This document shows, in pieces, positions 43,596-54,780 of a DNA stretch of 64,000 nt. The notes under the pieces were generated by a model. It was not told the origin of the DNA. It saw only the letters and a program-made list of their open reading frames with translations, and did not search any database. Made by a program: the position numbers and the translations under genes. Position 1 is the first letter of the stretch, and each line of letters begins with the position of its first letter. Origin of the DNA: Amycolatopsis solani (lineage in GTDB: Bacteria; Actinomycetota; Actinomycetes; Mycobacteriales; Pseudonocardiaceae); assembly GCF_033441515.1 (NCBI RefSeq), contig NZ_JAWQJT010000001.1, positions 3,162,001-3,226,000 on the forward strand, read 5' to 3'.

Positions 43596-44806
43596 CCGAC
43601 CTGCCGGAGCACCCGGACTTCCTCTGGGACAACCCGGATCCGAAACCGGCCTACGACGTGGTCGTGGTCGGCGGCGGCGGGCACGGGCTCGCCACCGCGT
43701 ACTACCTGGCCAAGGTGCACGGCATCACCAACGTCGCCGTGCTGGAGAAGGGCTGGCTCGCGGGCGGCAACATGGCCCGCAACACCACGATCATCCGCTC
43801 CAACTACCTCTGGGACGAGAGTTCCGGCATCTACGAGCACTCCCTCAAGCTGTGGGAAGGCCTCGAAGAGGACCTCGGCTACCCGATCCTGTTCAGCCAG
43901 CGCGGGGTGCTGAACCTGGCGCACAGCCTGCAGGACGTCCGCGACAGCGTCCGCCGCGTCGAGGCGAACAAGCTCAACGGCATCGACGCCGAGTGGGTGG
44001 ACGCCGACGGCGTCAAGGAGATCTGCCCGATCGTCAACACCTCGCCGGACGTCCGCTACCCGGTGCTCGGCGCGACCTTCCAGCCGCGCGCGGGCATCGC
44101 GAAACACGACTACGTGGCTTGGGGTTTCGCGCGCGCCGCGCACCAGTTGGGCGTCGACCTGATCCAGAACTGCGAGGTCACCGGCATCACCACGACCGGC
44201 GGGCGGGTCACCGGCGTCGAGACGTCGAGGGGCCGGATCGCCGCCGGCAAGGTCGCGCTGTGCGCCGCCGGGCACTCGTCGGTGCTGGCTCGCATGGTGG
44301 GGCTGGACCTGCCGCTGGTGTCGCATCCCTTGCAGGCGCTGGTGTCCGAGCTGCTCGAGCCGATCCACCCGACGGTCGTCATGTCGAACGCCGTGCACGT
44401 CTACGTTTCCCAGGCGCACAAGGGCGAACTCGTGATGGGCGCCGGCATCGACAGCTACAACGGCTACGGCCAGCGCGGTTCGTTCCACATCATCGAGCAG
44501 CAGATGGCCGCCGCGCTGGAGCTGTTCCCGGTGTTCGCGCGGGCGCACCTGCTGCGGACGTGGGCGGGCATCGTGGACGTCAGCCCGGACGCGTCGCCGA
44601 TCATCGGCCTGACGCCGGTGGAGAACCTGTTCCTCAACTGCGGCTGGGGGACCGGCGGCTTCAAGGCCACGCCGGGCGTCGGCGACGTCTTCGCGGCCAC
44701 CATCGCGCGGGGCAAGCCGCACGAGTACGCCGAACCGTTCACTTTGGACCGCTTCACGACCGGTGCCCTCGTCGACGAGCACGGCGCCGCCGCCGTCGCG
44801 CATTAG
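43592..44806 (+). CDS. soxB: Sarcosine oxidase beta subunit
   Basis: 404 residues, matching heterotetrameric SoxB. The FAD-binding N-terminus reads [17 protein letters not shown]. Family strings are [27 protein letters not shown], and the C-terminal [14 protein letters not shown]. This subunit carries the noncovalent FAD that oxidises sarcosine and the covalent FMN at the interface with SoxA. ATG overlaps the glyA stop and uses GGAGGAGG in the end of glyA as ribosome site. Confidence 0.95.
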   Translation: MTDLPEHPDFLWDNPDPKPAYDVVVVGGGGHGLATAYYLAKVHGITNVAVLEKGWLAGGNMARNTTIIRSNYLWDESSGIYEHSLKLWEGLEEDLGYPILFSQRGVLNLAHSLQDVRDSVRRVEANKLNGIDAEWVDADGVKEICPIVNTSPDVRYPVLGATFQPRAGIAKHDYVAWGFARAAHQLGVDLIQNCEVTGITTTGGRVTGVETSRGRIAAGKVALCAAGHSSVLARMVGLDLPLVSHPLQALVSELLEPIHPTVVMSNAVHVYVSQAHKGELVMGAGIDSYNGYGQRGSFHIIEQQMAAALELFPVFARAHLLRTWAGIVDVSPDASPIIGLTPVENLFLNCGWGTGGFKATPGVGDVFAATIARGKPHEYAEPFTLDRFTTGALVDEHGAAAVAH

Positions 44807-44814
44807 GAGTTCCT

Positions 44815-45093
44815 GTGCAACTGATCCCCTGCCCGTGGTGCGGGCCGCGCGAGGAAGCCGAGTTCCACTACGGCGGCCAGGCCCACGTCGCCTACCCGGA
44901 AGACCCGGCGGCACTGTCCGATGAGGACTGGGCGAAGTTCGTGTTCTTCCGCGCCAACCCCAGCGGCCCGCTGGCCGAGCGCTGGAGCCACTCGGCGGGC
45001 TGCCGCCGGTGGTTCAACGCCGTCCGCGACACCCGCACCCACGACCTGAAGGCGGTCTACCGCCTCGACGAACCCCGGCCGGTGATCCCATGA
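44815..45093 (+). CDS. soxD: Sarcosine oxidase delta subunit
   Basis: 92 residues. It binds zinc through Cys6 and Cys9 (I-P-C-P-W-C-G) with later H-S-A-G-C ligands. Y-x-G-Q-A-H-V-A-Y-P and W-F-N-A-V-R-D-T are family strings. It is a small structural subunit of the heterotetramer. GTG start with TAGGAG just upstream. Its stop overlaps the soxA ATG by 4 bases. Confidence 0.93.
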   Translation: MQLIPCPWCGPREEAEFHYGGQAHVAYPEDPAALSDEDWAKFVFFRANPSGPLAERWSHSAGCRRWFNAVRDTRTHDLKAVYRLDEPRPVIP

Positions 45094-47627
45094 CCCGCTT
45101 GTCCGGCGTCCCGCTCAAGTTCACCTTCGACGGCCGCGAGCTGACCGGGTTCCTCGGCGACACGCTGGCTTCCGCGTTGCTGGCCAACGGCGTCCACCGG
45201 GTCGCGACCAGCATCAAGTACGGCCGGCCGCGCGGCATCTTCGGAGCGGGGGTCGAGGACTCGAACGCACTGGTGCAGATCGAAGCGCCGTTCCCGGAGC
45301 CGATGCTGTCGGCCACCACCGTCGAGCTGTACGACGGCCTGGTGGCTCGTGGCCTGCGCGGTCAGGGGCGGCTCGCCACCGAACCGGACCCGGCGCGGTA
45401 CGACGCCAAGCACGCCCACTGCGACGTCCTGGTGATCGGCGCCGGGCCGGCCGGGCGCGCCGCCGCTGCTTCGGCGGAAGGCCGGGTCCTGCTGGTCGAC
45501 GACCAGCCCGACGGCGAGGCACCCGAGGGAGTCCGGTTCCTTTCGCGCACCACGGCGTTCGGCGTCTACGACGACGGGTTCGTGCTGGCTTTGCAGCGCC
45601 GGGGCGAGCCATCGGCACCCGAACGCGTTTCGCGGCAGCGGGTCTGGCGGATCCGGGCTCGGAAGATCGTACTGGCCACCGGCGCGCACGAGCGGCCGAT
45701 CGTCTTCCCGGACAACGACCGCCCCGGCATCATGCTGGCTTCGGCCGCCCGTACCTACTTGAACCGCTACGGCGTCCTGGCCGGGCAGCGCGTGGTCGTG
45801 TTCACCACCAACGACTCCGCGTACGAGGCTGCCTCCGATCTGGCGCGAGCCGGGGCGGAGATCGTGCGGATCGTGGATGCCCGCGAGGGCTACGGCGTGC
45901 TCGGCACCGACGGCGACGTGCACATCACCGCCGCGCACGTCGCTCCGCTGGGTTCGCTGGAGGGGGAGCGGGTGCCGTGCGACCTGCTGCTCGTGTCCGG
46001 CGGCTGGAACCCGGCCGTGCACCTCTACAGCCAGGCCCGCGGCACCCTGCGCTACTCGCCGGAACTCGGGGCCTACGTCCCGGCCGGTGACCTGCCGAAC
46101 GTGAGCGTCGTGGGTGCCGCGGCCGGCGAAGGCCTCCCGGAGACGAAGGTGCTCTGGCAGGTGCCCGCACCGGCGTCCGAAGTGGACACCCGGTTCGTGG
46201 ACCAGCAGCGCGACGCCACGGTGTCCGACGTCCTGCGCGCCACGGGCGCCGGGCTCACCTCGCTGGAGCACGTCAAGCGGTACACCACCATCGGCACCGC
46301 GCACGACCAGGGCAAGACGTCCGGCATGCTCGCCGCGGGCATCACGGCCGAGGCGCTCGGCGTCGACCTCGCCGACCGCCGCCCGACGACGTTCCGGCCG
46401 CCGTACACGCCGGTCTCGTTCGCCGCGCTGGCCGGGCGGAACCGCGGCGAGCTGCACGACCCCGTGCGCGTCACCACGATCCACCCGTGGCACGTCGAGC
46501 ACGGCGCCGAGTTCGAGAACGTCGGGCAGTGGAAACGGCCGTGGTACTACCCCCGGCCCGGTGAGTCGATGCACGACGCCGTCCGCCGCGAATGCCGGGC
46601 CGCGCGGAACGACGTCGCGCTGATGGACGGGTCCACCTTGGGCAAGATCGACGTCCAAGGCCCGGACGCCGGCTGGTTCCTCGACATGCTCTACACGAAC
46701 ATGATGAGCACCCTCAAGGTCGGCCGCATCCGCTACGGCGTGATGTGCGGCGTCGACGGCATGGTGATCGACGACGGCACGGTCATCCGCGTCGGCGAGG
46801 AGCGCTTCCTCGTCACCACCACGACCGGCAACGCGGCGATGGTCCTCGAGTGGATGGAAGAGTGGCTGCAGACCGAATGGCCGCACCTGCGGGTCTTCGC
46901 GACGTCGGTCACCGAGCACTGGGCCACCATCCCGCTGGTCGGCCCGCGCTCCCGCGAGGTGCTGGGCCGCCTGGCGCCGGACCTCGACGTCTCCAACGAA
47001 GCCTTCGGGTTCATGACCTGGCAGGACGCCGAGGTCGCCGGTCTCCAGGCTCGCGTCTGCCGGATCAGCTTTTCCGGCGAGCTGGCCTACGAGATCAACG
47101 TCCCGTCGTGGCACGGGCCCGCGCTGTGGCAGTCCATAGTGGACCAGGGCGCCACGCCGTACGGCACGGAGACCATGCACGTCCTGCGCGCCGAGAAGGG
47201 CTACCCGATCATCGGGCAGGACACCGACGGCACGGTCACCCCGCAGGACCTCGGCCTGTCCTGGGCGGTGTCGAAGAAGAAGGCCGACTTCCTCGGCAAG
47301 CGGTCCTTCGCCCGCGCGGAGAACAACCGGCCCGACCGCAAGCAGTTCGTCGGTTTGCTCCCCGTGGATCCGTCGGTGCTGCTGCCCGAAGGGGCGCAGA
47401 TCATCGAATCGGAGACCGTGCCCGAACCCCCGGTGCGGATGCTCGGCCACGTCACCTCCAGCTACGACAGCGCCGCCCTCGGCCGCACCTTCGCCCTCGC
47501 TTTGGTGCGCTCGGGCCGGGAGCGGATCGGCGAAACGCTGTACGTCCCGGTCGGGGACCAGGTCGTGCCGGTGACCGTCACCGAGTCCGTGCTGTTCGAC
47601 AAGGAAGGAGCCCGCCGTGACGGTTGA
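45090..47627 (+). CDS. soxA: Sarcosine oxidase alpha subunit, compact form
   Basis: 845 residues, clearly shorter than the roughly 960-1000 usual for SoxA. An N-terminal ferredoxin-like domain (about 1-85: G-F-L-G-D-T-L-A-S-A-L-L-A-N-G) is followed by an NAD-binding domain (V-L-V-I-G-A-G-P-A-G-R-A-A near 115-128) and V-L-A-T-G-A-H-E-R-P. The C-terminal half is a GcvT-type THF-binding domain (from about 480). The shortening lies in the nucleotide-binding half: the stretch after the first Rossmann motif and the one after G-A-A-A-G-E-G lack helices seen in typical members. The THF domain is complete, so formaldehyde can be captured as 5,10-methylene-THF. It overlaps soxD and soxG, so translation is coupled. 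Confidence 0.92.
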   Translation: MTRLSGVPLKFTFDGRELTGFLGDTLASALLANGVHRVATSIKYGRPRGIFGAGVEDSNALVQIEAPFPEPMLSATTVELYDGLVARGLRGQGRLATEPDPARYDAKHAHCDVLVIGAGPAGRAAAASAEGRVLLVDDQPDGEAPEGVRFLSRTTAFGVYDDGFVLALQRRGEPSAPERVSRQRVWRIRARKIVLATGAHERPIVFPDNDRPGIMLASAARTYLNRYGVLAGQRVVVFTTNDSAYEAASDLARAGAEIVRIVDAREGYGVLGTDGDVHITAAHVAPLGSLEGERVPCDLLLVSGGWNPAVHLYSQARGTLRYSPELGAYVPAGDLPNVSVVGAAAGEGLPETKVLWQVPAPASEVDTRFVDQQRDATVSDVLRATGAGLTSLEHVKRYTTIGTAHDQGKTSGMLAAGITAEALGVDLADRRPTTFRPPYTPVSFAALAGRNRGELHDPVRVTTIHPWHVEHGAEFENVGQWKRPWYYPRPGESMHDAVRRECRAARNDVALMDGSTLGKIDVQGPDAGWFLDMLYTNMMSTLKVGRIRYGVMCGVDGMVIDDGTVIRVGEERFLVTTTTGNAAMVLEWMEEWLQTEWPHLRVFATSVTEHWATIPLVGPRSREVLGRLAPDLDVSNEAFGFMTWQDAEVAGLQARVCRISFSGELAYEINVPSWHGPALWQSIVDQGATPYGTETMHVLRAEKGYPIIGQDTDGTVTPQDLGLSWAVSKKKADFLGKRSFARAENNRPDRKQFVGLLPVDPSVLLPEGAQIIESETVPEPPVRMLGHVTSSYDSAALGRTFALALVRSGRERIGETLYVPVGDQVVPVTVTESVLFDKEGARRDG

Positions 47628-48084
47628 CGCGGTCGACGAACCGTTCCGCACCCAGCTCACCGTCCGCCTCCGCGACGGGCACTCCCTGCTCGGCGTCGCC
47701 CTGCCCGAGCCCTGCACGTACACCAGCAGCAACGGCGTCGACGTCCTCTGGATGGGCCCCGACGAGTACCTCGTCCTCGCCGAACCCGGCCGCCAAGCCG
47801 AGCTGGAAGCCGCACTTTCACGTGAAAGTGCGGCCGTCGTGGACGTCTCGGCGCAGCGCAACGTCGTGCGGCTGACCGGGCCGGACGCGGCTGAGGTGCT
47901 GGCGCACGGGTGCTCGATCGACCTCGAGGCGGCGCCGCCGGGGACCTGTGTGCAGACGCTGCTGGCGCGCACCGGGATCGTGCTGATGGTCCGGGAAGAA
48001 GGCTTCACCATCCTCGTGCGCCAGTCCTTTTCGGACTACTTCAAGGCGTGGCTGGCCGACGCGAGCTCGGAGTACGTCTCATGA
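47617..48084 (+). CDS. soxG: Sarcosine oxidase gamma subunit
   Basis: 155 residues. GTG start 11 bases inside soxA. Family features are V-L-W-M-G-P-D-E-Y-L-V-L, A-A-V-V-D-V-S-A-Q-R, H-G-C-S-I-D-L and F-T-I-L-V-R-Q-S-F-S-D-Y. A perfect 26-base palindrome is built into codons about 65-73 (the A-A-L-S-R-E-S-A-A stretch), just before the conserved V-V-D-V-S. Reading frame and conserved residues are intact, so the gene should be functional. The stop overlaps the purU ATG. Confidence 0.9.
   Translation: MTVDAVDEPFRTQLTVRLRDGHSLLGVALPEPCTYTSSNGVDVLWMGPDEYLVLAEPGRQAELEAALSRESAAVVDVSAQRNVVRLTGPDAAEVLAHGCSIDLEAAPPGTCVQTLLARTGIVLMVREEGFTILVRQSFSDYFKAWLADASSEYVS
47809..47834. repeat. 26-base perfect palindrome inside soxG
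   Basis: Two 13-base arms (47809-47821, 47822-47834) are centred on CTTTCACGTGAAAG, the same centre as the terminator at 14179-14204. Here it lies in the middle of a coding region in a coupled operon. It could reduce transcription or processing between soxG and the downstream genes. Confidence 0.75.
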
Positions 48085-48923
48085 CCTTCACCTTGACGCT
48101 CAGGTGCCCCGAACGCTCGGGCCTCGTGCACGCCGTGACGACGTTCCTCGTCGGGCAGGGCTGCGACATCGTCGAGCACCAGCAGTTCGACGACGACGTC
48201 CGCGGCTCGCTGTTCCTGCGCACGTCGTTCACGTGCGCCGGGGAGACCACGGTGGACGATCTCACGCGGGCGTTCGCACCGGTGGCCGGGGACTTCGACA
48301 TGGAGTTCGGCTTCTCCGACGGCACGCCGCCGCGGATCCTGGTCATGGTGTCGAAGTTCGGGCACTGCCTCAACGACCTGCTCTTCCGCTGGCGCGCCGG
48401 CGGGCTCGGCGCGGAGATCGCCGTGGTCGTGTCCAACCACGAAGACCTGCGGCCGATGGCCGAGGCGGCAGGCGTCCCGTTCGTGCACGTCCCCGTCACA
48501 GCCGGTACCAAGCCGGAAGCCGAGCAGCGGCTGCTCGACCTGGTCGGGGAGTACGAAGTGGACTTGATCGTCCTGGCCCGGTACATGCAGGTGCTGTCCG
48601 ACGCGCTCTGCCGGAAGCTCGAGGGCCGCGCGATCAACATCCACCACTCGTTCCTGCCCGGGTTCAAGGGCGCCAAGCCCTACCACCAGGCCTACGACCG
48701 GGGCGTCAAGTACGTCGGCGCGACCGCGCACTACGTCACGCCCGACCTCGACGAGGGCCCGATCATCGAGCAGGAGGTGCAGCGCGTCGACCACACGTAC
48801 TCGCCGCGCGAGCTCGTGACCGTCGGCCGCGACGCCGAAGCCCTCGCCCTTTCCCGCGCGGTGCGCTGGCACTGCGAACGCCGGGTCCTGCTCAACGGCA
48901 ACAGCACTGTGGTATTCCGTTAG
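48081..48923 (+). CDS. purU: Formyltetrahydrofolate deformylase
   Basis: 280 residues. An N-terminal ACT domain (about 1-80: L-R-C-P-E-R-S-G-L-V-H-A-V) precedes the formyltransferase fold with the catalytic triad in I-N-I-H-H-S-F-L-P-G-F (Asn, His) and T-P-D-L-D-E-G-P-I-I (Asp). It hydrolyses 10-formyl-THF to formate and THF. In this operon it regenerates free THF for the dimethylglycine and sarcosine oxidases, which load one-carbon groups onto it. ATG overlaps the soxG stop by 4 bases. Confidence 0.94.
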   Translation: MTFTLTLRCPERSGLVHAVTTFLVGQGCDIVEHQQFDDDVRGSLFLRTSFTCAGETTVDDLTRAFAPVAGDFDMEFGFSDGTPPRILVMVSKFGHCLNDLLFRWRAGGLGAEIAVVVSNHEDLRPMAEAAGVPFVHVPVTAGTKPEAEQRLLDLVGEYEVDLIVLARYMQVLSDALCRKLEGRAINIHHSFLPGFKGAKPYHQAYDRGVKYVGATAHYVTPDLDEGPIIEQEVQRVDHTYSPRELVTVGRDAEALALSRAVRWHCERRVLLNGNSTVVFR

Positions 48924-51359
<2,436 letters not shown>

Positions 51360-51492
51360 GCGTGAAGGGGTGGTTACCGGCCGGGGGAGCCGGGTAAATC
51401 CACAGCGAGTCCATGGACGCGCGCCAGGAAATTCTCAGGAAACGGGCGTTCCATGGAAGGGCCGGAGGCGTAGTCGAGGGCTGGAGCTGTGC

Positions 51493-52773
51493 ATGAGCGA
51501 GTACGACCGAGGACCGCAGGGTGGCGGCGAATACCCGCCTCACCAGCAGTACTACGGGCCGGAGTACTACGGGCAGCAGCAGTACTACGACCAGCCCCGT
51601 GACCAGTGGGGCCGCCCGTACGCGCAGCAGTTCCCCGCCTATCCGCCGCCCCCACCGGTGCCGCCGCGCAAGCGGCACCCGCTCCGGGCGCTCACCGTCG
51701 CGGTGGTCGCGATCGCGCTGGCCGTGGTCGCCGGGCTCGGTATCGGGCACCTGATCGCCGGCACGACCAGCCCCACCGCGGGCGGCAACCAGAACTTCGG
51801 CTTCTCCGGCCAGCCCAGCGCGGCACAGACGGTGCTCGACGTCGACGCCGTGTCGGCCAAGGTCAACCCGGCCATCGTGAACATCGAGACCGAGCTCGGC
51901 CTGCAGGGCGCGGCCGCGGCGGGCACGGGCATCGTGCTGACCCCCGACGGGGAGGTGCTCACCAACAACCACGTCGTCGCCGGGGCGACCAGCATCAAGG
52001 CGACCAGCATCGGCACCGGCGACACCTACACCGCGGACGTCGTCGGCTACAACCGCAGCGAAGACGTGGCGGTCCTGCAGCTGCGGAAGGCGTCCGGCCT
52101 GCCCACCGCCGTCATCGGCGACTCGTCGAAGGTCGCGGTCGGCGACCAGATCCTCGGCCTCGGCAACGCGGGCGGCAAGGGCGGCGACCCGGTGCCCGCG
52201 CCCGGCACGGTGACCGCGCTGGACCAGTCGATCACCGCGTCCGACGAGTCCAGCGGCTCGTCCGAGCAGCTCAAGGGCCTGATCCAGGTCCGGGCGAACA
52301 TCGAGTCGGGTGACTCCGGCGGCCCGCTGGTCAACGCGGACGCGCAGGTCATCGGCGTCGACACGGCCGCGTCCACCGGCTACCAGCTCAACGGCCGCCG
52401 CAGCGGCGGCGCCGGCCAGGGCTTCGCCATCCCGATCAACAAGGCGATCGACATCGCCCACCAGATCGTCGCGGGCACCGCGTCGGACACGGTCCACATC
52501 GGCAAGACGGCGTTCATCGGCGTCTCGGTCACCGACGGACAGGGCGGCGCCCAGGTCCGCCAGGTGGTCCCGCGCGGCCCGGCGCAGAAGGCGGGGCTCG
52601 TGGCGGGTGACGTCATCACGGCCATCGACGGCAAGCCGGTCGACTCGGCGACGACGTTGACCAGCGTGATGGACACCCACCACCCGGGCGACCAGCTGAC
52701 CCTGACGGTGACCAACGCCGGCGGCGCGCAGCGTCAGGTACCGGTCAAGGCGATCGAAGGCCCGGTCGGTTAG
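51493..52773 (+). CDS. Membrane-anchored trypsin-like serine protease with PDZ domain (HtrA/DegP-like)
   Basis: 426 residues. A cytoplasmic N-terminus rich in Tyr, Gln and Pro (about 1-58) precedes one membrane helix (about 66-92), so the protease domain is outside. The catalytic triad is His near 160 (N-N-H-V-V-A-G), Asp near 190 (S-E-D-V-A-V-L) and Ser near 274 (S-G-D-S-G-G-P-L). A PDZ domain fills the C-terminus (V-V-P-R-G-P-A-Q-K-A-G-L-V-A-G-D-V-I-T-A-I). The ATG at 51493 has GGAG 6 bases upstream. It probably handles envelope protein quality control. It is monocistronic and followed by a strong palindrome. Confidence 0.92.
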   Translation: MSEYDRGPQGGGEYPPHQQYYGPEYYGQQQYYDQPRDQWGRPYAQQFPAYPPPPPVPPRKRHPLRALTVAVVAIALAVVAGLGIGHLIAGTTSPTAGGNQNFGFSGQPSAAQTVLDVDAVSAKVNPAIVNIETELGLQGAAAAGTGIVLTPDGEVLTNNHVVAGATSIKATSIGTGDTYTADVVGYNRSEDVAVLQLRKASGLPTAVIGDSSKVAVGDQILGLGNAGGKGGDPVPAPGTVTALDQSITASDESSGSSEQLKGLIQVRANIESGDSGGPLVNADAQVIGVDTAASTGYQLNGRRSGGAGQGFAIPINKAIDIAHQIVAGTASDTVHIGKTAFIGVSVTDGQGGAQVRQVVPRGPAQKAGLVAGDVITAIDGKPVDSATTLTSVMDTHHPGDQLTLTVTNAGGAQRQVPVKAIEGPVG

Positions 52774-52798
52774 CGGAGGGCCTCACCCCGCCCCGAAC

Positions 52799-52851
52799 GT
52801 AGTGAATGACTCATTCCTGTCGTCGGACGACAGGAATGAGTCATTCACTAC
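52799..52851. terminator. Long perfect palindrome, GAATGAGTCATTC family
   Basis: Arms of 26 bases (52799-52824 and 52826-52851) pair perfectly around one central base. It lies between the convergent protease and MFS genes, 6 bases from the MFS stop. The sub-motif GAATGAGTCATTC recurs in the repeats at 56704-56770 and 56904-56970. Confidence 0.7.
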
Positions 52852-52857
52852 ACGCGG

Positions 52858-54315
52858 TCAGTCGGCGAGGGCCAGCAGATCACCTTCGGGGACCGGCTCG
52901 GGCGCCGGGCGCTTGCGGGCGGCGAGGCCGCTGATCGCGATCAGCAGGCCCAGCACCGCGATGCCGGTGACCACGCTCAACGCCGGGGTCAGCCCGGTCA
53001 GGAGCGCGGCCGGGGAGGCCTCGCGGCCGCCGTTGGCGGTCAGGACCGCCGTCACCACCGCCAGGCCGATCGCGCCGCCCACCTGCAGGGACGTGTTCAG
53101 CAGACCGCCGGCCAGACCCTGCTCGTTGTCGGCGACGCCGTTCGTGGCCTGGATGTTGAGCGACGAGAACGCCAGCGTGAAGCCGATGCCGAGCAGGATC
53201 ATGCTGGGCAGGACGAAGCCCGCGTAACCCGAGTGTTCGTCGACGCGCAGGAACAGCGCGTAGCCGAGGACGTGCGCGACCACGCCCGCGAAGATCGTGC
53301 GCGGGGTACCGACGCGGTCGATCAGCGGCTCGATGCGCGGCGAGCCGAACGCCACGATCAGGGCGGCGGGCAGGAAGCCCAGCGCCGTCTGCAGCGCGGA
53401 CCAGCCCAGCACCCGCTGCAGGTAGAGCATCACGACGAACTGGAACCCGATGTACGCGCCGAAGAACAGCGCGCCGCCGAGGTTGGCGCGGGCCAGTGGG
53501 CCCGAGCGCAGGATGCCCAGCCGCAGCAACGGGTGCGCGCTGCGCTTTTCGATGACCACGAACGTCACCAGCAGGGCCAGCGCGACCACGAACGTGATGA
53601 GCGTGCGCGGCGCGGCCCAGCCGATCTCCGGCGCCTCGACGACGCCGAACACCAGCAGCAGCGAGCCGGCGGCGCCGGTGATGGCGCCCGGGAAGTCGTA
53701 GCCGCGGCCTTCTTCACGCTGGTAAGTCGGGATCAGCTTCCACGCGGCGACGAACGCGACCAGCGCGATCGGCGCCGGGAGCAGGAACGTCCAGCGCCAG
53801 CCGACCTCGGTCAGCAGTCCGGAGAACACCAGCCCGGCGGAGTACCCGCTCGCGCCGAACACGGCGAAGATGCTGATCGCCTTGTTGCGGGCCGGGCCCT
53901 CCTGGAACGTCGTGGTGATGATGGACAGCGCGGCCGGCGCCGTGAACGCGGCGGCCAGGCCCTTGATGAACCGGCTGGCGATGAGCAGCGCGCCGTCGTC
54001 GACGAGCCCGCCGAGCAGCGAGGCCAGCGCGAACACGGCGACGGCGACGAGGAACACCCGGCGGCGGCCGAGCAGGTCGGCGGTGCGGCCGCCGAGCAGC
54101 AGCAGCCCGCCGTAGCCGAGCACGTACCCGCTGACGACCCATTGCAGCGCGTTCGTGGACAGGCCGAGGTCGGCCTGGATGGCCGGCAGCGCGACACCGA
54201 CCATCGACACGTCGAGCGCGTCGAGGCCGATGACGATCGAAACGGTGAGCAGGACACCCCAGAGACGTGCGTCCCACCGCGTGGAGGTGGTGGACAAAGA
54301 CACGGAAGAGCTCAT
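52858..54315 (-). CDS. MFS transporter (DHA2/EmrB-like)
   Basis: 485 residues with about 14 hydrophobic segments. TM1 carries V-I-G-L-D-A-L-D-V-S-M-V-G-V-A-L-P, loop 2 has G-R-T-A-D-L-L-G-R-R-R-V-F, and the TM5 motif-C region is S-A-G-L-V-F-S-G-L-L. This is a proton-coupled exporter of the QacA/EmrB type. It is divergent from a MarR gene, and the shared 86-bp region has three evenly spaced CATNNNATG repeats. The pumped compound is unknown. Confidence 0.88.
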   Translation of the reverse strand: MSSSVSLSTTSTRWDARLWGVLLTVSIVIGLDALDVSMVGVALPAIQADLGLSTNALQWVVSGYVLGYGGLLLLGGRTADLLGRRRVFLVAVAVFALASLLGGLVDDGALLIASRFIKGLAAAFTAPAALSIITTTFQEGPARNKAISIFAVFGASGYSAGLVFSGLLTEVGWRWTFLLPAPIALVAFVAAWKLIPTYQREEGRGYDFPGAITGAAGSLLLVFGVVEAPEIGWAAPRTLITFVVALALLVTFVVIEKRSAHPLLRLGILRSGPLARANLGGALFFGAYIGFQFVVMLYLQRVLGWSALQTALGFLPAALIVAFGSPRIEPLIDRVGTPRTIFAGVVAHVLGYALFLRVDEHSGYAGFVLPSMILLGIGFTLAFSSLNIQATNGVADNEQGLAGGLLNTSLQVGGAIGLAVVTAVLTANGGREASPAALLTGLTPALSVVTGIAVLGLLIAISGLAARKRPAPEPVPEGDLLALAD

Positions 54316-54337
54316 GGCGGCGACAGTACATGCACAC

Positions 54338-54377
54338 GCATCTAATGTCTAAGCATTTAATGAGTTTGCATCTGATG
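54338..54377. promoter_or_regulatory. Triple direct repeat, candidate MarR operator array
   Basis: GCATCTAATG (54338), GCATTTAATG (54353) and GCATCTGATG (54368) recur at an exact 15-bp period. Each contains a CATNNNATG mini-palindrome. Outside them, ATGCAC-type arms give a wider imperfect inverted symmetry. The block fills the region between the MFS and MarR starts. Confidence 0.55.
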
Positions 54378-54388
54378 TGCGTGCATGC

Positions 54389-54394
54389 TAAGTT
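54389..54394 (+). promoter_or_regulatory. -10 element TAAGTT of the leaderless MarR gene
   Basis: TAAGTT is followed by 7 bases and the GTG start at 54402, with no ribosome site between. It begins 12 bases after the last operator-like repeat. Confidence 0.5.
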
Positions 54395-54401
54395 GGTCGC
54401 C

Positions 54402-54776
54402 GTGAGCGACGTCGCTGAGCAAGGCCTGGTGCAGGAGTGGCACGAGCTGCTGGCGCGCTATTCGGCCGTGTTCAGCACGCTCGAGTGCCGCCTGCAGGAG
54501 CGCCACGGGATCGGCGCGAACGAGTTCGAGGCCCTCGAGCGCCTCGCGACCTGCGACTTCAAGTGCCGCTCGGCCGACCTCACCGGCGCCATCCACTTGA
54601 GCCAGAGCGCCACGTCCCGCCTGGTCGCCCGGCTGGAGAAGGAAGGCCTGGTCGAGCGCGCACTGTGCGAAGTGGACCGGCGCGGCATCTTCGTGACGAT
54701 CACCGACGCCGGCCGCGAGCGCTACCTCGCGGCGAAGCGGACGCACCGCGAAGTGCTCAACGAGACGCTGCGCTGA
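54402..54776 (+). CDS. MarR-family regulator
   Basis: 124 residues from GTG 54402. A longer frame exists, but the -10 box places the transcript start here. The winged helix runs through L-T-G-A-I-H-L-S-Q-S-A-T-S-R-L-V-A-R-L-E-K-E-G-L-V-E-R and the wing R-R-G-I-F-V-T-I-T-D-A-G-R. It is slightly short for the family. There are two cysteines (T-C-D-F-K-C) before the recognition helix, so redox sensing is possible but unproven. It is the likely repressor of the divergent MFS gene. Confidence 0.85.
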   Translation: MSDVAEQGLVQEWHELLARYSAVFSTLECRLQERHGIGANEFEALERLATCDFKCRSADLTGAIHLSQSATSRLVARLEKEGLVERALCEVDRRGIFVTITDAGRERYLAAKRTHREVLNETLR

Positions 54777-54780
54777 CGCC

